Under the pieces are notes generated by a model. It ran no database searches. It was not told where the DNA came from and was given only the letters and a program-made list of their open reading frames with translations. Positions 20,076 to 29,422 of a DNA stretch of 64,000 bases are shown piece after piece (position 1 is the first letter of the stretch; the number at the start of each line of letters is the position of its first letter). A program made the translations under genes and the position numbers. The stretch comes from Neisseria arctica (lineage in GTDB: Bacteria > Pseudomonadota > Gammaproteobacteria > Burkholderiales > Neisseriaceae), in NCBI RefSeq assembly GCF_022870905.1, contig NZ_CP091510.1:62001-126000 (forward strand). The letters are read 5' to 3'.

Positions 20076-21938
20076 ATGAATATTTTCTATGAAGAATCCG
20101 GCCAATTCAAAGTGGCCGCCATCGTACAAAAAAACGACTCAACCTATCAAGTAGATACACAGCACGGCAAACGTACCAAAGTTAAGGCAAACAACGTATT
20201 TGTCGAATTTGATACGCCTATGGCCGATTTTTTGGATAAAGCCCAAGCCGAAGCGGTCGAAATCGATACGGATTTACTCTGGGAAGTATGCGGCGAAGAA
20301 GAGTTTTCCGCCGAAGAGATCGCTACCGAATATTTTGGCCGCCGGCCTGGTAAAATCGAATTGGCCGCTACGCTTATCGCCCTTTATGCGGCGCCCATGT
20401 ATTTCTACAAAAAGGCCAAAGGTGTTTTCAAAGCCGCACCGGAAGAAACCCTCAAGCAGGCATTGGCCGCCATCGAACGCAAAAAGCAGCAGGAAGCACA
20501 GGTAGAAGCTTGGGTAGAAACATTGCAGCAAGGCGGTTTGCCCGATGAAATAGCTGCCGACTTACGCACGATTCTCCATGCGCCCGACAAGCAGGCACTT
20601 ACTTACAAAGCCTTTGCCAAGGCAGCTGATAATCTCAAACTTTCTCCGCTGGCATTGGCACGCCGTAACGGCGGAGTTGCCTCAATACCGCAATATTTGC
20701 GCGACGGCTTTGAAATGAAATATTTTCTACGTGGTACAGGCTTTGCCGATATTCCTGTTCCGCCGCTTGCAGAACTTCCGCAAGCAGACGTTGCCGCCTT
20801 TTCCATTGATGATGAGAGCACGACTGAAATAGACGACGCAATCAGCCTGACCGATTTAGGCAACGGCGGAAAAAGGGTAGGCATACATATTGCCGCTCCC
20901 GGTTTGGCAGTAGCGCGCGGCAGTGAAATGGAAAAAACCATTTTAAACCGTTTGAGTACGGTTTATTTCCCGGGCGACAAAATCACGATGTTGCCCGAAA
21001 ACTGGATTACCGCCTTCAGCTTGGATGCCGGCGCGCACCGCCCGGCCGTCAGCATTTATTTTGATGTGGATGCCGAATTTAATCTGAGCGAACCCGAATG
21101 TAGAATCGAAGCCGTTTATATTGCCGAAAACTTGCGTATCCAAGCCATCGAGCCTCATTTCAACGCTCAAAACGGCTTAGAGGCCGGCAGTTCTCCTGCG
21201 TTTGCCCACCACAACGATTTGATCTGGTTGTATCAATTTGCCGTCGCCCTTCAAAAAGCACGCGGAAAATACGACCCCAACCGTGCTCCGCAATACGATT
21301 ACAGCATTGATTTGGCAGACGACGGCACGGTATCAGTAAGCCGCCGCGAGCGCGGTTCGCCGATTGATACTTTGGTGAGCGAAATGATGATTTTGGCCAA
21401 CAGTACGTGGGCGCAGATGCTGGATAGTGCCGGATTGCCCGGCTTATTCCGCGTACAGCCTGCGGGCAAAGTACGCATGAGTACCCAATCTGAACCGCAT
21501 ATCGGAATGGGCGTACAGCATTACGGCTGGTTTACCTCTCCCTTGCGCCGTGCCGCCGACTATATCAATCAAAAGCAGCTGACCAGCTTGATTCTGCCTG
21601 AAACCGAACCGCTTTTCCGTAATAATGATGCAGAGCTTTTTGCCGCTTTGCGCGACTTCGATACCGCCTATGCTGCTTATGCTGATTTCCAACGTCAGAT
21701 GGAAAGCTACTGGAGTTTGGTGTATTTGGAACAGCAGAATCTTAAAGAGCTAACGGCAACTTTGTTGAAAGATGACTTGGTGCGTATCGAGGGATTGCCG
21801 ATGGTAGCCCGTGCCACAGGTATTCCTTTTGACGCGCTGCCTAAATCGCAAATGAAGCTGGCGGTTGCCGAAGTGGATTCAGACAAACAGTTTGTCGCTT
21901 TAAACTATCTGAAAGCTGTTGCGCCGGTTGTGGTTTAA
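20076..21938 (+). CDS. RNase II-family (RNB) exoribonuclease
   Basis: 620 residues. An N-terminal small domain (about 1-230) precedes the RNB catalytic domain (about 240-540) and a short C-terminal S1-like end. The active-site run IDDESTTEIDDAIS at 244-257 supplies the metal-binding acids; compared with E. coli RNase II, one of the four aspartates is a glutamate (residue 251). The RNA clamp segments GAHRPAVSI and WFTSPLRRAADYINQ are present. It should degrade RNA processively 3' to 5' in the cytoplasm. It is shorter than RNase R and lacks the cold-shock pairs typical of that enzyme. It stands alone between terminators. Confidence 0.87.
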   Translation: MNIFYEESGQFKVAAIVQKNDSTYQVDTQHGKRTKVKANNVFVEFDTPMADFLDKAQAEAVEIDTDLLWEVCGEEEFSAEEIATEYFGRRPGKIELAATLIALYAAPMYFYKKAKGVFKAAPEETLKQALAAIERKKQQEAQVEAWVETLQQGGLPDEIAADLRTILHAPDKQALTYKAFAKAADNLKLSPLALARRNGGVASIPQYLRDGFEMKYFLRGTGFADIPVPPLAELPQADVAAFSIDDESTTEIDDAISLTDLGNGGKRVGIHIAAPGLAVARGSEMEKTILNRLSTVYFPGDKITMLPENWITAFSLDAGAHRPAVSIYFDVDAEFNLSEPECRIEAVYIAENLRIQAIEPHFNAQNGLEAGSSPAFAHHNDLIWLYQFAVALQKARGKYDPNRAPQYDYSIDLADDGTVSVSRRERGSPIDTLVSEMMILANSTWAQMLDSAGLPGLFRVQPAGKVRMSTQSEPHIGMGVQHYGWFTSPLRRAADYINQKQLTSLILPETEPLFRNNDAELFAALRDFDTAYAAYADFQRQMESYWSLVYLEQQNLKELTATLLKDDLVRIEGLPMVARATGIPFDALPKSQMKLAVAEVDSDKQFVALNYLKAVAPVVV

Positions 21939-21952
21939 ATCCTCGTCCAAGT

Positions 21953-21992
21953 AAAACATGCCGTCTGAAATTTTTCAGACGGCATGTTTTTT
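21953..21992 (+). terminator. DUS hairpin terminator after the RNB gene
   Basis: 18-bp perfect stem AAAACATGCCGTCTGAAA with a TT loop, then further T residues. AT-type uptake sequence. Confidence 0.92.
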
Positions 21993-22065
21993 AGGTGTGG
22001 GAACACAATCAACAGTATCACGACTACATTCGGTTACAGATTCCGCTGCCGCTTTGACGACGCTT

Positions 22066-22074
22066 TGGTATAAT
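22066..22074 (+). promoter_or_regulatory. Extended -10 promoter for pdxA
   Basis: TGGTATAAT combines a TGn extension with a perfect -10 hexamer, 31 bases before the ATG. The -35 region is weak, as is usual for extended -10 promoters. Confidence 0.6.
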
Positions 22075-22105
22075 GACCGCACACATATAGAGCGAGATCA
22101 TATTC

Positions 22106-23095
22106 ATGAGCGCATTTCCCGTTTTGGCCGTTACCAGCGGAGAACCGGCCGGTATTGGCCCGGATATCTGCTTGGATTTACCTGCTGCCGAGTTACCCTG
22201 CCGTTGCGTGGTATTGGGCGATATCCAATTGCTGAAAGCCCGGGCGCAAGCACTGGGCAAGGCTGTACAGATTATCGAATACCGTCCGGACTACACACCT
22301 GCACAAGATGAGCTGGAAGTATTGCATGTTCCCTTGGCCGCGCCTTGCGAAGCTGGGCAGCTCAATACCGCCAATGCCGCTTATGTGCTGCAATTGCTTG
22401 ACCGTGCTTATGAAGGCATCGAAGCCGGCGAATTTGCCGCTATGGTTACCGCGCCGCTGCACAAAGGGATTATCAATGATGCAGGCGTGCCGTTTAGCGG
22501 TCATACCGAATACTTGGCCGAAAAAAGCGGAACAGGCCAAGTCGCCATGATGCTTGCGGGCGGCGGTTTGCGGGTGGCTTTGGTAACGACTCATCTGCCT
22601 CTGAAAGATGTTTCCGCCGCAATCGACCGCCCCTTGGTAGAATCGGTTGCACGTATTCTCGCTCAAGAATTACGCCGTAAATTCGGTATTGCCCGACCAA
22701 ATATTTTGGTAACCGGTCTTAATCCCCATGCGGGAGAAGGCGGACATTTGGGCATGGAGGAAATCGAAGTCATTACGCCGGCGATTGAAAATCTGCGTGC
22801 AGAGGGTATGGATATCCATGGGCCGTATCCCGCCGATACCTTGTTCCAACCGTTTATGCTGAAAGGTGCCGATGCCGTGTTGGCGATGTATCACGATCAA
22901 GGCTTGCCGGTGTTGAAATATGCCAGCTTCGGCAAAGGTGTCAACATTACCTTAGGCTTGCCTTTTGTGAGAACCTCTGTCGACCACGGAACCGCTCTCA
23001 CTTTGGCTGGTAGCGGTAAAGCTGATTCGGGCAGTCTGATTGTTGCGGTTGATACGGCTTTGGCAATGGCGCAACATTCGCAAAACGCCGTTTGA
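22106..23095 (+). CDS. pdxA: 4-hydroxythreonine-4-phosphate dehydrogenase
   Basis: 329 residues, the normal length. PdxA oxidises 4-phosphohydroxy-L-threonine in the DXP-dependent pyridoxal phosphate pathway. The start VLAVTSGEPAGIGPDI is typical. Metal-binding His residues are seen in FSGHTEYLAE (about 132), MYHDQGLPVLKY (about 259) and VDHGTALTLAG. The stop lies in GCCGTTTGAA, a one-base variant of the uptake sequence. No ksgA partner is adjacent, unlike in E. coli. Confidence 0.95.
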   Translation: MSAFPVLAVTSGEPAGIGPDICLDLPAAELPCRCVVLGDIQLLKARAQALGKAVQIIEYRPDYTPAQDELEVLHVPLAAPCEAGQLNTANAAYVLQLLDRAYEGIEAGEFAAMVTAPLHKGIINDAGVPFSGHTEYLAEKSGTGQVAMMLAGGGLRVALVTTHLPLKDVSAAIDRPLVESVARILAQELRRKFGIARPNILVTGLNPHAGEGGHLGMEEIEVITPAIENLRAEGMDIHGPYPADTLFQPFMLKGADAVLAMYHDQGLPVLKYASFGKGVNITLGLPFVRTSVDHGTALTLAGSGKADSGSLIVAVDTALAMAQHSQNAV

Positions 23096-23110
23096 AAATG
23101 CCCGATTGTT

Positions 23111-23140
23111 AAAAAGCAGCCGTTAAACGGCTGCTTTTTA
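23111..23140 (+). terminator. Terminator after pdxA
   Basis: 12-bp stem AAAAAGCAGCCG / CGGCTGCTTTTT with a short loop. It is not made of uptake sequences. Confidence 0.9.
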
Positions 23141-23299
23141 GTTTATGAATATGATTTCAGACGGCCTATCAAACAATTCACACCCGTACAGGCGTGTTTT
23201 CCGTTAACATAATATCCAAATGTAAATATAGCTGATTTTAAAGTAGAGGCGGAGTACATGATTTTACCCGCCCATCAGGAATAAGAATAAGGATAAACC

Positions 23300-23926
23300 A
23301 TGGACAATAAACAAAAATTACAACAAGGCTTGCAGGAAATGGGGTTGAACCTCACGACTGCCCAGCAATTGTTGCTGCTTGAATATGTCGCACTTTTGAA
23401 AAAATGGAATAAAACCTACAACCTCACCGCACTGCGTGATGAAAACACCATGATCAGCCACCACATTCTCGACAGCCTCACGCTGCTGCGGTATGTGGAA
23501 AAAGCCGAAACTTTGATGGATGTCGGCTCAGGCGGCGGTATGCCCGGTATCCCGACGGCCATTTGCCGCCCTGATTTGCAGATTACCCTGTTGGATTCCA
23601 ACACTAAAAAAACCACTTTTCTGCAACAAGCCGTGATTGAATTGGGTTTGAACAATGTAACCGTAGCCAGCGGCCGCGTAGAGGCCATGCATGATAAAAA
23701 AGTCGATGTGGTAACCAGCCGTGCTTTTGCAGAGTTGGCCGATTTCATTTCATTGACCAAGCATCTTTTGAACGAGAAGGGGTATTGGGCGGCCATGAAA
23801 GGCGTTTACCCTTATGAAGAGTTGGCGCATGTACCCGAAAGCGTCGAAGTGGTGAAAGTAGAGAAATTGAATGTTCCCCTGCTCAAAGCCGACCGCCATA
23901 TGGTCGTTATGCAGCCCGTACGTTAA
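23300..23926 (+). CDS. rsmG: 16S rRNA (guanine527-N7)-methyltransferase
   Basis: 208 residues. The SAM-binding loop DVGSGGGMPGIP (about 74-85) is the GidB/RsmG signature, preceded by NLTALRDENTMISHHILDSL. The enzyme modifies G527 of 16S rRNA; its loss gives low-level streptomycin resistance in many bacteria. AAGGAT lies before the ATG. In many genomes it neighbours parAB; here it stands alone before dnaE. Confidence 0.95.
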   Translation: MDNKQKLQQGLQEMGLNLTTAQQLLLLEYVALLKKWNKTYNLTALRDENTMISHHILDSLTLLRYVEKAETLMDVGSGGGMPGIPTAICRPDLQITLLDSNTKKTTFLQQAVIELGLNNVTVASGRVEAMHDKKVDVVTSRAFAELADFISLTKHLLNEKGYWAAMKGVYPYEELAHVPESVEVVKVEKLNVPLLKADRHMVVMQPVR

Positions 23927-23998
23927 CCGGCGATCTTTTTAAGAACAATTGAACATATTTTGTTTGCCGTATTTGTTTTTGCGGTTATAAACATACCG

Positions 23999-24031
23999 AA
24001 TATGCCGTCTGAAAACTTCAGACGGCATATT
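23999..24031 (+). terminator. DUS hairpin terminator after rsmG
   Basis: 15-bp stem AATATGCCGTCTGAA with an AAC loop, AT type. Confidence 0.88.
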
Positions 24032-24182
24032 ATTTTGTACGGTGTGCTTTTTTAGTGGCAGTAACTTGTTTTTTAACCGGTCGTTAAGTAGCCGGCTGCG
24101 CTTATCTTTGCTTATGCCGCTCAGGGATAGATAAAACGCGTTACAATACGCTTTTGAGAAAGACACAACCCGATTTACCGTT

Positions 24183-27100
24183 ATGACTGATCCTGTTTAC
24201 ATTCCCCTGCGCCTGCATACCGAGTTTTCTATTACCGACGGTACGGTACGTATCAAACAAGCCGTCAAAAAAGCGGCAGAATACGGCTTGCCCGCATTGG
24301 GTATCAGTGATCTGATGAATTTTTTCGGGTTGGTGAAATTCTATAAAGCCTGCCGCGGAGCGGGCATTAAGCCGATTGCGGCGGCTGATGTTTGGATTGA
24401 AAACCCAGATGCGCCGGATAAGCCTTTCCGAGCCATGTTGGTGGTGAAAAACGATGCGGGTTATCTGCGCTTGAGCGAGCTGTTGACGGCCGCCTATGTG
24501 GGTAAAGACCGCAATGTCGATCATACGGAGCTGCGCCAGCAGTGGTTGGCTGAGGGAGACAACAGCGGCTTGATTTGTTTGTCGGGCGCGCACTATGGCG
24601 AAGTAGGCATCAATCTGATGAACGGTCATGAAGCCAATGCCAAAGCGGCCGCCAAAAAGTATGCCGCGTGGTTTCCGGATGCTTTTTACCTTGAGCTTCA
24701 GCGTCTGCCCGAACGTCCGCAATGGGAAACATCGGTAGCGGGCAGCTTGGAAATTGCCGCCGAACTTGATTTGCCGGTAGTCGCCACTCACCCCACCCAA
24801 TTTCTCGAGGCAGATGATTTTGAAGCTCATGAGGCACGGGTATGTATTGCTGGCGGTTGGGTGCTGGCCGATAAAAAACGCCCGAAAGAGTTCGTACCCG
24901 GGCAATATTTTGTTTCTCCGGAAACGATGGCCGAGCGTTTTGCCGATTTACCTGAAGCCTTGCAAAATTCGGTTGAGATTGCCAAACGCTGCAACATCCA
25001 CATTACATTAGGTAAAAACTTTTTGCCGCAATTTCCCACGCCAGACGGTATGTCGTTGGATGACTATCTGACGCTGCTTTCCAATGAAGGTTTGCGCGAG
25101 CGGATGGAGGTGTTGTATCCCGATGAGGCCGAGCGTGCCGCCAAAATGCCCGAGTATCAGGAGCGTTTGGATTTTGAATTGCAAATCATCATCCAGATGG
25201 GTTTTCCGGGCTATTTCCTAATCGTACAAGACTTCATCAACTGGGCGAAAGAAAACGGCTGTCCGGTAGGGCCGGGGCGCGGTTCGGGAGCAGGTTCGCT
25301 AGTGGCGTACGCCCTGAAAATTACCGATCTTGATCCGTTGAAATACGCATTGCTGTTCGAGCGTTTTCTTAATCCGGAACGGGTTTCCATGCCCGACTTC
25401 GACGTCGATTTCTGCCAAAGCAACCGCGGGCGTGTTATCGAATATGTGCGTGAAAAATACGGAGCTGACGCGGTCAGCCAAATTGTTACTTTCGGTACGA
25501 TGTCGTCTAAAGCCGTAATACGAGACGTCGGCCGTGTGTTGGAGCTGCCTTTCGGCCTGTGCGATAAACTTTCCAAACTGATTCCGCTTGAGGCCAACCG
25601 TCCCGTTAGTTTGGAAAAGGCGATGGAACTTGAGCCGGAAATCGGCCAGCTGATTGAAAACGAAGATGCCGGGCAGCTGATCGATTTGGCCAAACGCTTG
25701 GAAGATTTGACCCGCGGTTTGGGTATGCATGCCGGCGGTGTGTTGATCGCACCGGGTAAGATCTCTGATTTCAGCCCTGTTTATCAGGCAGACGAATCGG
25801 CTTCGCCCGTATCTATGTACGATAAGGGCGACGTGGAAGACGTCGGCCTGGTGAAGTTCGACTTTTTGGGTTTGCGCAACCTGACCATCATCGAAATGGC
25901 GCAAAACTTTATTGCCGAAACCTGCGGGCAAAAGGTTGATGTCAGCCATATTCCGCTGGATGATCCGGCCACATATAAAATCTTTTCCACGGCAAATACC
26001 ACGGCGGTTTTCCAGTTTGAATCGACCGGTATGAAAAAAATGCTGCAAAAGGCCAAGCCGACCAAGTTTGAAGAGATTATTGCCTTTGTATCGCTTTACC
26101 GCCCGGGACCGATGGATCTGATTCCCGACTTTATCGACCGGATGCACGGTGCGAAATTCGAATACCTGCACCCCTTGCTGAGCGAAGTGCTGGAACCGAC
26201 TTACGGCATTATGGTTTATCAAGAGCAGGTAATGCAGGCAGCCCAGGTATGCGGTGGGTATACTTTGGGTGGTGCTGATTTGCTGCGCCGCGCGATGGGT
26301 AAGAAAAAAGTCGAAGAAATGGTGAAACAGCGCGCTACTTTTGTAGCCGGTGCTGCGGAAAAAGGTATCAGCCAAGCCAAAGCCGATGAAATTTTCGACT
26401 ATATGGAAAAATTCGCAGGCTACGGCTTTAACAAATCACACGCGGCGGCTTATTCTTTGGTGGCGTATCAGACGGCTTGGCTTAAAGCCCATTATCCCGC
26501 CGAATTTATGGCGGCTACCATGTCGAGCGAGTTGGACAATACCGACCAGCTCAAGCTGTTTTACGATGATGCCCGCGCCAACGGCATAGAGTTTCTACCG
26601 CCTGATATCAATGAATCGTTTTACCGTTTTACGCCCAACAACCAACGCCAAATCCGTTATGCACTCGGTGCGGTCAAAGGTACGGGCGAAGGAGCGGTGG
26701 AGGCGATTGTTGCAGCGCGCGAGAGCGGCGGACGCTTTACCGGATTATTGGACTTTTGCGAACGTGTAGGCAAAACACATATCAACAAACGCACCATCGA
26801 ATCACTTATCCGCGCGGGTGCCTTCGACAGCATTGATCCTAACCGCGCCAAATTAATCGCCAATATCGATTTGGCTATCCACAATGCCGAACAACAGGCC
26901 GCCAATGCCAATCAGGGCGGACTATTCGACATGATGGACGATGTCATCGAACCATTGCAGCTTGAGGATGCGCCCGAGTGGAGCGAATCGGAAAAACTGG
27001 CCGAAGAAAAACAAGTGTTGGGCTTTTATTTTTCCGGCCATCCGTTCGGCCCGTTTGCCCAAGAGGTACGGCAGTTTGCTCCGGTTCGACTGAATAAGCT

Positions 27101-27617
27101 GAAACCGCAAGATCATGTGCGTGTGGCCGGTTTTGTTACTGCTGTGCGTACCATGATGGGCAAGCGAGGCAAAATTGCCTTTGCCACTTTGGAAGATCAA
27201 AGCGGACAAGTGGAGGTATTGGTAAGCGGGCAGGTGTTGGAAGAATATTCAGGCCGTCTGAAAGCCGACCAAGTATTGATTATGGAATGCAAAGTAAGCC
27301 GTGATGATTACAGCGGAGGCGATGCGTTGCGGATCATGGCCAATAATGTGATGACTTTGCAGGCTGCCCGTGAAAAATACGCCCGCAGCCTCAGTTTGAG
27401 CTTGCGGCCTGAACATGATATTCCCAAATTGGCAGATTTGCTCGGCGGCTATCGGGCTAGCGGTTCAGGCTCGATACCGTTGTATTTCAGTTATAGTAAT
27501 GATGCCGCCAGCGGTGAGTTACATACTTCTCCGCAATGGCTGGTTAAGCCTGATATCGCTTTGTTTGATGCTTTGCAGCAGCTTTTGGGTGAACGGGCGA
27601 TTCGTGTTAACTGGTAG
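24183..27617 (+). CDS. dnaE: DNA polymerase III alpha subunit
   Basis: 1144 residues, close to the 1160 of E. coli. It is the replicative polymerase. The N-terminal PHP domain begins YIPLRLHTEFSITDGT. The palm holds the catalytic aspartates in MPDFDVDFC (about 401-409); VGPGRGSGAGSLVAYAL lies just before it. A tandem helix-hairpin-helix region and an OB-fold (VRVAGFVTAVRTMMGKRGK, about 977-995) follow, then the tau-binding C-terminus. An in-frame uptake sequence at 27253-27262 encodes GRLK. The ATG at 24183 matches the family start. It is monocistronic, with a terminator at each side. Confidence 0.97.
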   Translation: MTDPVYIPLRLHTEFSITDGTVRIKQAVKKAAEYGLPALGISDLMNFFGLVKFYKACRGAGIKPIAAADVWIENPDAPDKPFRAMLVVKNDAGYLRLSELLTAAYVGKDRNVDHTELRQQWLAEGDNSGLICLSGAHYGEVGINLMNGHEANAKAAAKKYAAWFPDAFYLELQRLPERPQWETSVAGSLEIAAELDLPVVATHPTQFLEADDFEAHEARVCIAGGWVLADKKRPKEFVPGQYFVSPETMAERFADLPEALQNSVEIAKRCNIHITLGKNFLPQFPTPDGMSLDDYLTLLSNEGLRERMEVLYPDEAERAAKMPEYQERLDFELQIIIQMGFPGYFLIVQDFINWAKENGCPVGPGRGSGAGSLVAYALKITDLDPLKYALLFERFLNPERVSMPDFDVDFCQSNRGRVIEYVREKYGADAVSQIVTFGTMSSKAVIRDVGRVLELPFGLCDKLSKLIPLEANRPVSLEKAMELEPEIGQLIENEDAGQLIDLAKRLEDLTRGLGMHAGGVLIAPGKISDFSPVYQADESASPVSMYDKGDVEDVGLVKFDFLGLRNLTIIEMAQNFIAETCGQKVDVSHIPLDDPATYKIFSTANTTAVFQFESTGMKKMLQKAKPTKFEEIIAFVSLYRPGPMDLIPDFIDRMHGAKFEYLHPLLSEVLEPTYGIMVYQEQVMQAAQVCGGYTLGGADLLRRAMGKKKVEEMVKQRATFVAGAAEKGISQAKADEIFDYMEKFAGYGFNKSHAAAYSLVAYQTAWLKAHYPAEFMAATMSSELDNTDQLKLFYDDARANGIEFLPPDINESFYRFTPNNQRQIRYALGAVKGTGEGAVEAIVAARESGGRFTGLLDFCERVGKTHINKRTIESLIRAGAFDSIDPNRAKLIANIDLAIHNAEQQAANANQGGLFDMMDDVIEPLQLEDAPEWSESEKLAEEKQVLGFYFSGHPFGPFAQEVRQFAPVRLNKLKPQDHVRVAGFVTAVRTMMGKRGKIAFATLEDQSGQVEVLVSGQVLEEYSGRLKADQVLIMECKVSRDDYSGGDALRIMANNVMTLQAAREKYARSLSLSLRPEHDIPKLADLLGGYRASGSGSIPLYFSYSNDAASGELHTSPQWLVKPDIALFDALQQLLGERAIRVNW

Positions 27618-27665
27618 TTTGCTCCATATGATTTGCAGATGATTTGATATTGGTAAATTAGACTA

Positions 27666-27700
27666 AAAAAGGCCGTCTGAAATTTTCAGACGGCCTTTTT
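27666..27700 (+). terminator. DUS hairpin terminator after dnaE
   Basis: Inverted AG-type uptake sequences with A5 and T5 flanks, making a stem of about 16 bp. Confidence 0.9.
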
Positions 27701-27807
27701 AGACAAAAATGTTACAAAATATGTATAAAATGTCTAATTTTGTAGAAAATTAAAAAATAATCCGATATTATCAGACACTCTGTCAAAATAAGAATGGAAG
27801 GCGGTTT

Positions 27808-29070
27808 ATGTCTGTTATCAACTCTTCTGAATCCGTGTCTACATGGCACTCTAAAATGCGGGCTATCGGCCCCGGTATTCTGATGGCCTCTGCTGCCGTC
27901 GGTGGTTCACATATTATTGCCTCTACCCAAGCGGGTGCGATATACGGTTGGCAGTTGGCGGTGATTATTATTTTGGTCAACTTGTTTAAATACCCGTTTT
28001 TCCACTTCGGCGCGCACTATACGCTAGACACGGGGAAAAGTCTTTTGGAAGGCTATAAAGAGAAAAACCCCCTTTATTTGTGGCTGTTTCTGATACTCAA
28101 TTTATTTGCTACCGTGGTGAATATCGCCGGAGTGGGTTTGATTACGGCGGTTATTCTCAGTCTTGCCGTTCCCGGTATCTCTATGAATTTGCTTGCCGGC
28201 ATTGTATTGGGTGTAACTTTACTGTTACTGCTGACAGGAAAATATGGAGCTTTGGACGGTTTGTCTAAGATTGTGATGGTTTCGTTGACGGCAGCCACGG
28301 TAACGGCTGTGATTGTAGCGGCAGTGAAAAGCGGCAACGTGCCTGCTGCCCCCGATTTTGTCGCCCCTTCGCCGTGGAATCTTGCCTCATTAGGTTTTAT
28401 GATTGCTTTGATGGGTTGGATGCCCGCGCCGATCGAATTTTCTGCCATTAACTCACTGTGGGTAGTGGTTAAACGCAAGCTTGACCATGTATCTTACCGC
28501 GACGGCTTGTTTGACTTTAATGTAGGCTATATTGGTTCGGCAATTTTGGCGGTGATTTTTCTGGCATTGGGCGCGCTGGTACAGTTTGGTTCGGGCCAAG
28601 AAGTCAAAATGGCAGGGCCTGCTTATATCAGCCAACTGGTGGATATGTATGCCGCTACTATCGGTGAATGGTCGCGTTGGCTGGTGGTGTTTATCGCTTT
28701 TGCTTGCATGTTCGGCACAACGATTACTGCGGTAGACGGCTATTCGCGCGCAAATACCGAAGCAGTGCGCCTGCTGGCGGGAAGCAAGCAGTTTAGCACC
28801 CGTTCGCTGAAAATTTGGACGATACTCGGTTGTGTGGCGGGTATGGTGGTCATCCTGTTCTTCAAAGGCGCGTTGGCTCCCATGCTTAAGTTTGCCATGA
28901 TCACCGCATTTTTGACGACCCCTGTTTTCGCTTGGTTGAATTTGATGTTGGCCCGAGATTCGGCACATAAAATCAGCTTTTCCCTGATGACGCTATCTTG
29001 GTTGGGTTTGTTTTACCTGGTGGGTTTTGCCGTATTGTTTTTATTACAGTTGGTAGGTTTGTTCGGTTGA
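27808..29070 (+). CDS. NRAMP-related transporter, non-canonical (paralogue 1)
   Basis: 420 residues with about eleven spans in an NRAMP (LeuT-fold) pattern. Span one reads GPGILMASAAVGGSH then STQAGAIYG. When aligned on QAGAxYG, the canonical metal motif DPGN is GGSH here (residues 32-35). In span six, GWMPAPIE (203-210) keeps the Met-Pro of NRAMP but lacks the usual His. Canonical Mn/Fe transport is therefore doubtful; other divalent ions, or a non-metal substrate, are possible. A GGAAGGCGG ribosome site precedes the ATG. It stands alone between terminators. A close paralogue of the same length lies at 61418-62680. Confidence 0.82.
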   Translation: MSVINSSESVSTWHSKMRAIGPGILMASAAVGGSHIIASTQAGAIYGWQLAVIIILVNLFKYPFFHFGAHYTLDTGKSLLEGYKEKNPLYLWLFLILNLFATVVNIAGVGLITAVILSLAVPGISMNLLAGIVLGVTLLLLLTGKYGALDGLSKIVMVSLTAATVTAVIVAAVKSGNVPAAPDFVAPSPWNLASLGFMIALMGWMPAPIEFSAINSLWVVVKRKLDHVSYRDGLFDFNVGYIGSAILAVIFLALGALVQFGSGQEVKMAGPAYISQLVDMYAATIGEWSRWLVVFIAFACMFGTTITAVDGYSRANTEAVRLLAGSKQFSTRSLKIWTILGCVAGMVVILFFKGALAPMLKFAMITAFLTTPVFAWLNLMLARDSAHKISFSLMTLSWLGLFYLVGFAVLFLLQLVGLFG

Positions 29071-29098
29071 AATCCCTGAAACCGGAATTAATATTTTG

Positions 29099-29132
29099 AG
29101 AATGCCGTCTGAAGCTTTTCAGACGGCATTCT
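29099..29132 (+). terminator. DUS hairpin terminator after NRAMP paralogue 1
   Basis: 15-bp stem AGAATGCCGTCTGAA with a four-base loop, AT type. Confidence 0.85.
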
Positions 29133-29422
29133 TTGTTTGACAGTTGGAAAGTTAATAAATAGAGACAGTGATTGGTGAAGGTATCAGTTTGCTTCAGGAT
29201 TTGTCGTATTCTCGGTACAAAAGCACGCCTATTTACATACATGATCGTATTTTTAAGTTAAAACGCCGTCTGAAAATTGGCCTGTTTTGCAGAATATTAT
29301 TAAAATACAATCTTTACGCAGTGAAAGCCATTCCAACGTGGCGGCAATGGTTGTTTCGCCGGCCTGGTTGTATTACCTGGGCTTGATTGCAATTTCTTTA
29401 ATATCTTGTTGATGATTTGAAG
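29133..29422. other. Intergenic region upstream of the mla operon
   Basis: 290 bases with a lone uptake sequence at 29265-29274. An AT-rich stretch at about 29297-29312 may hold the operon promoter, but I cannot place the boxes with confidence. Confidence 0.5.
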
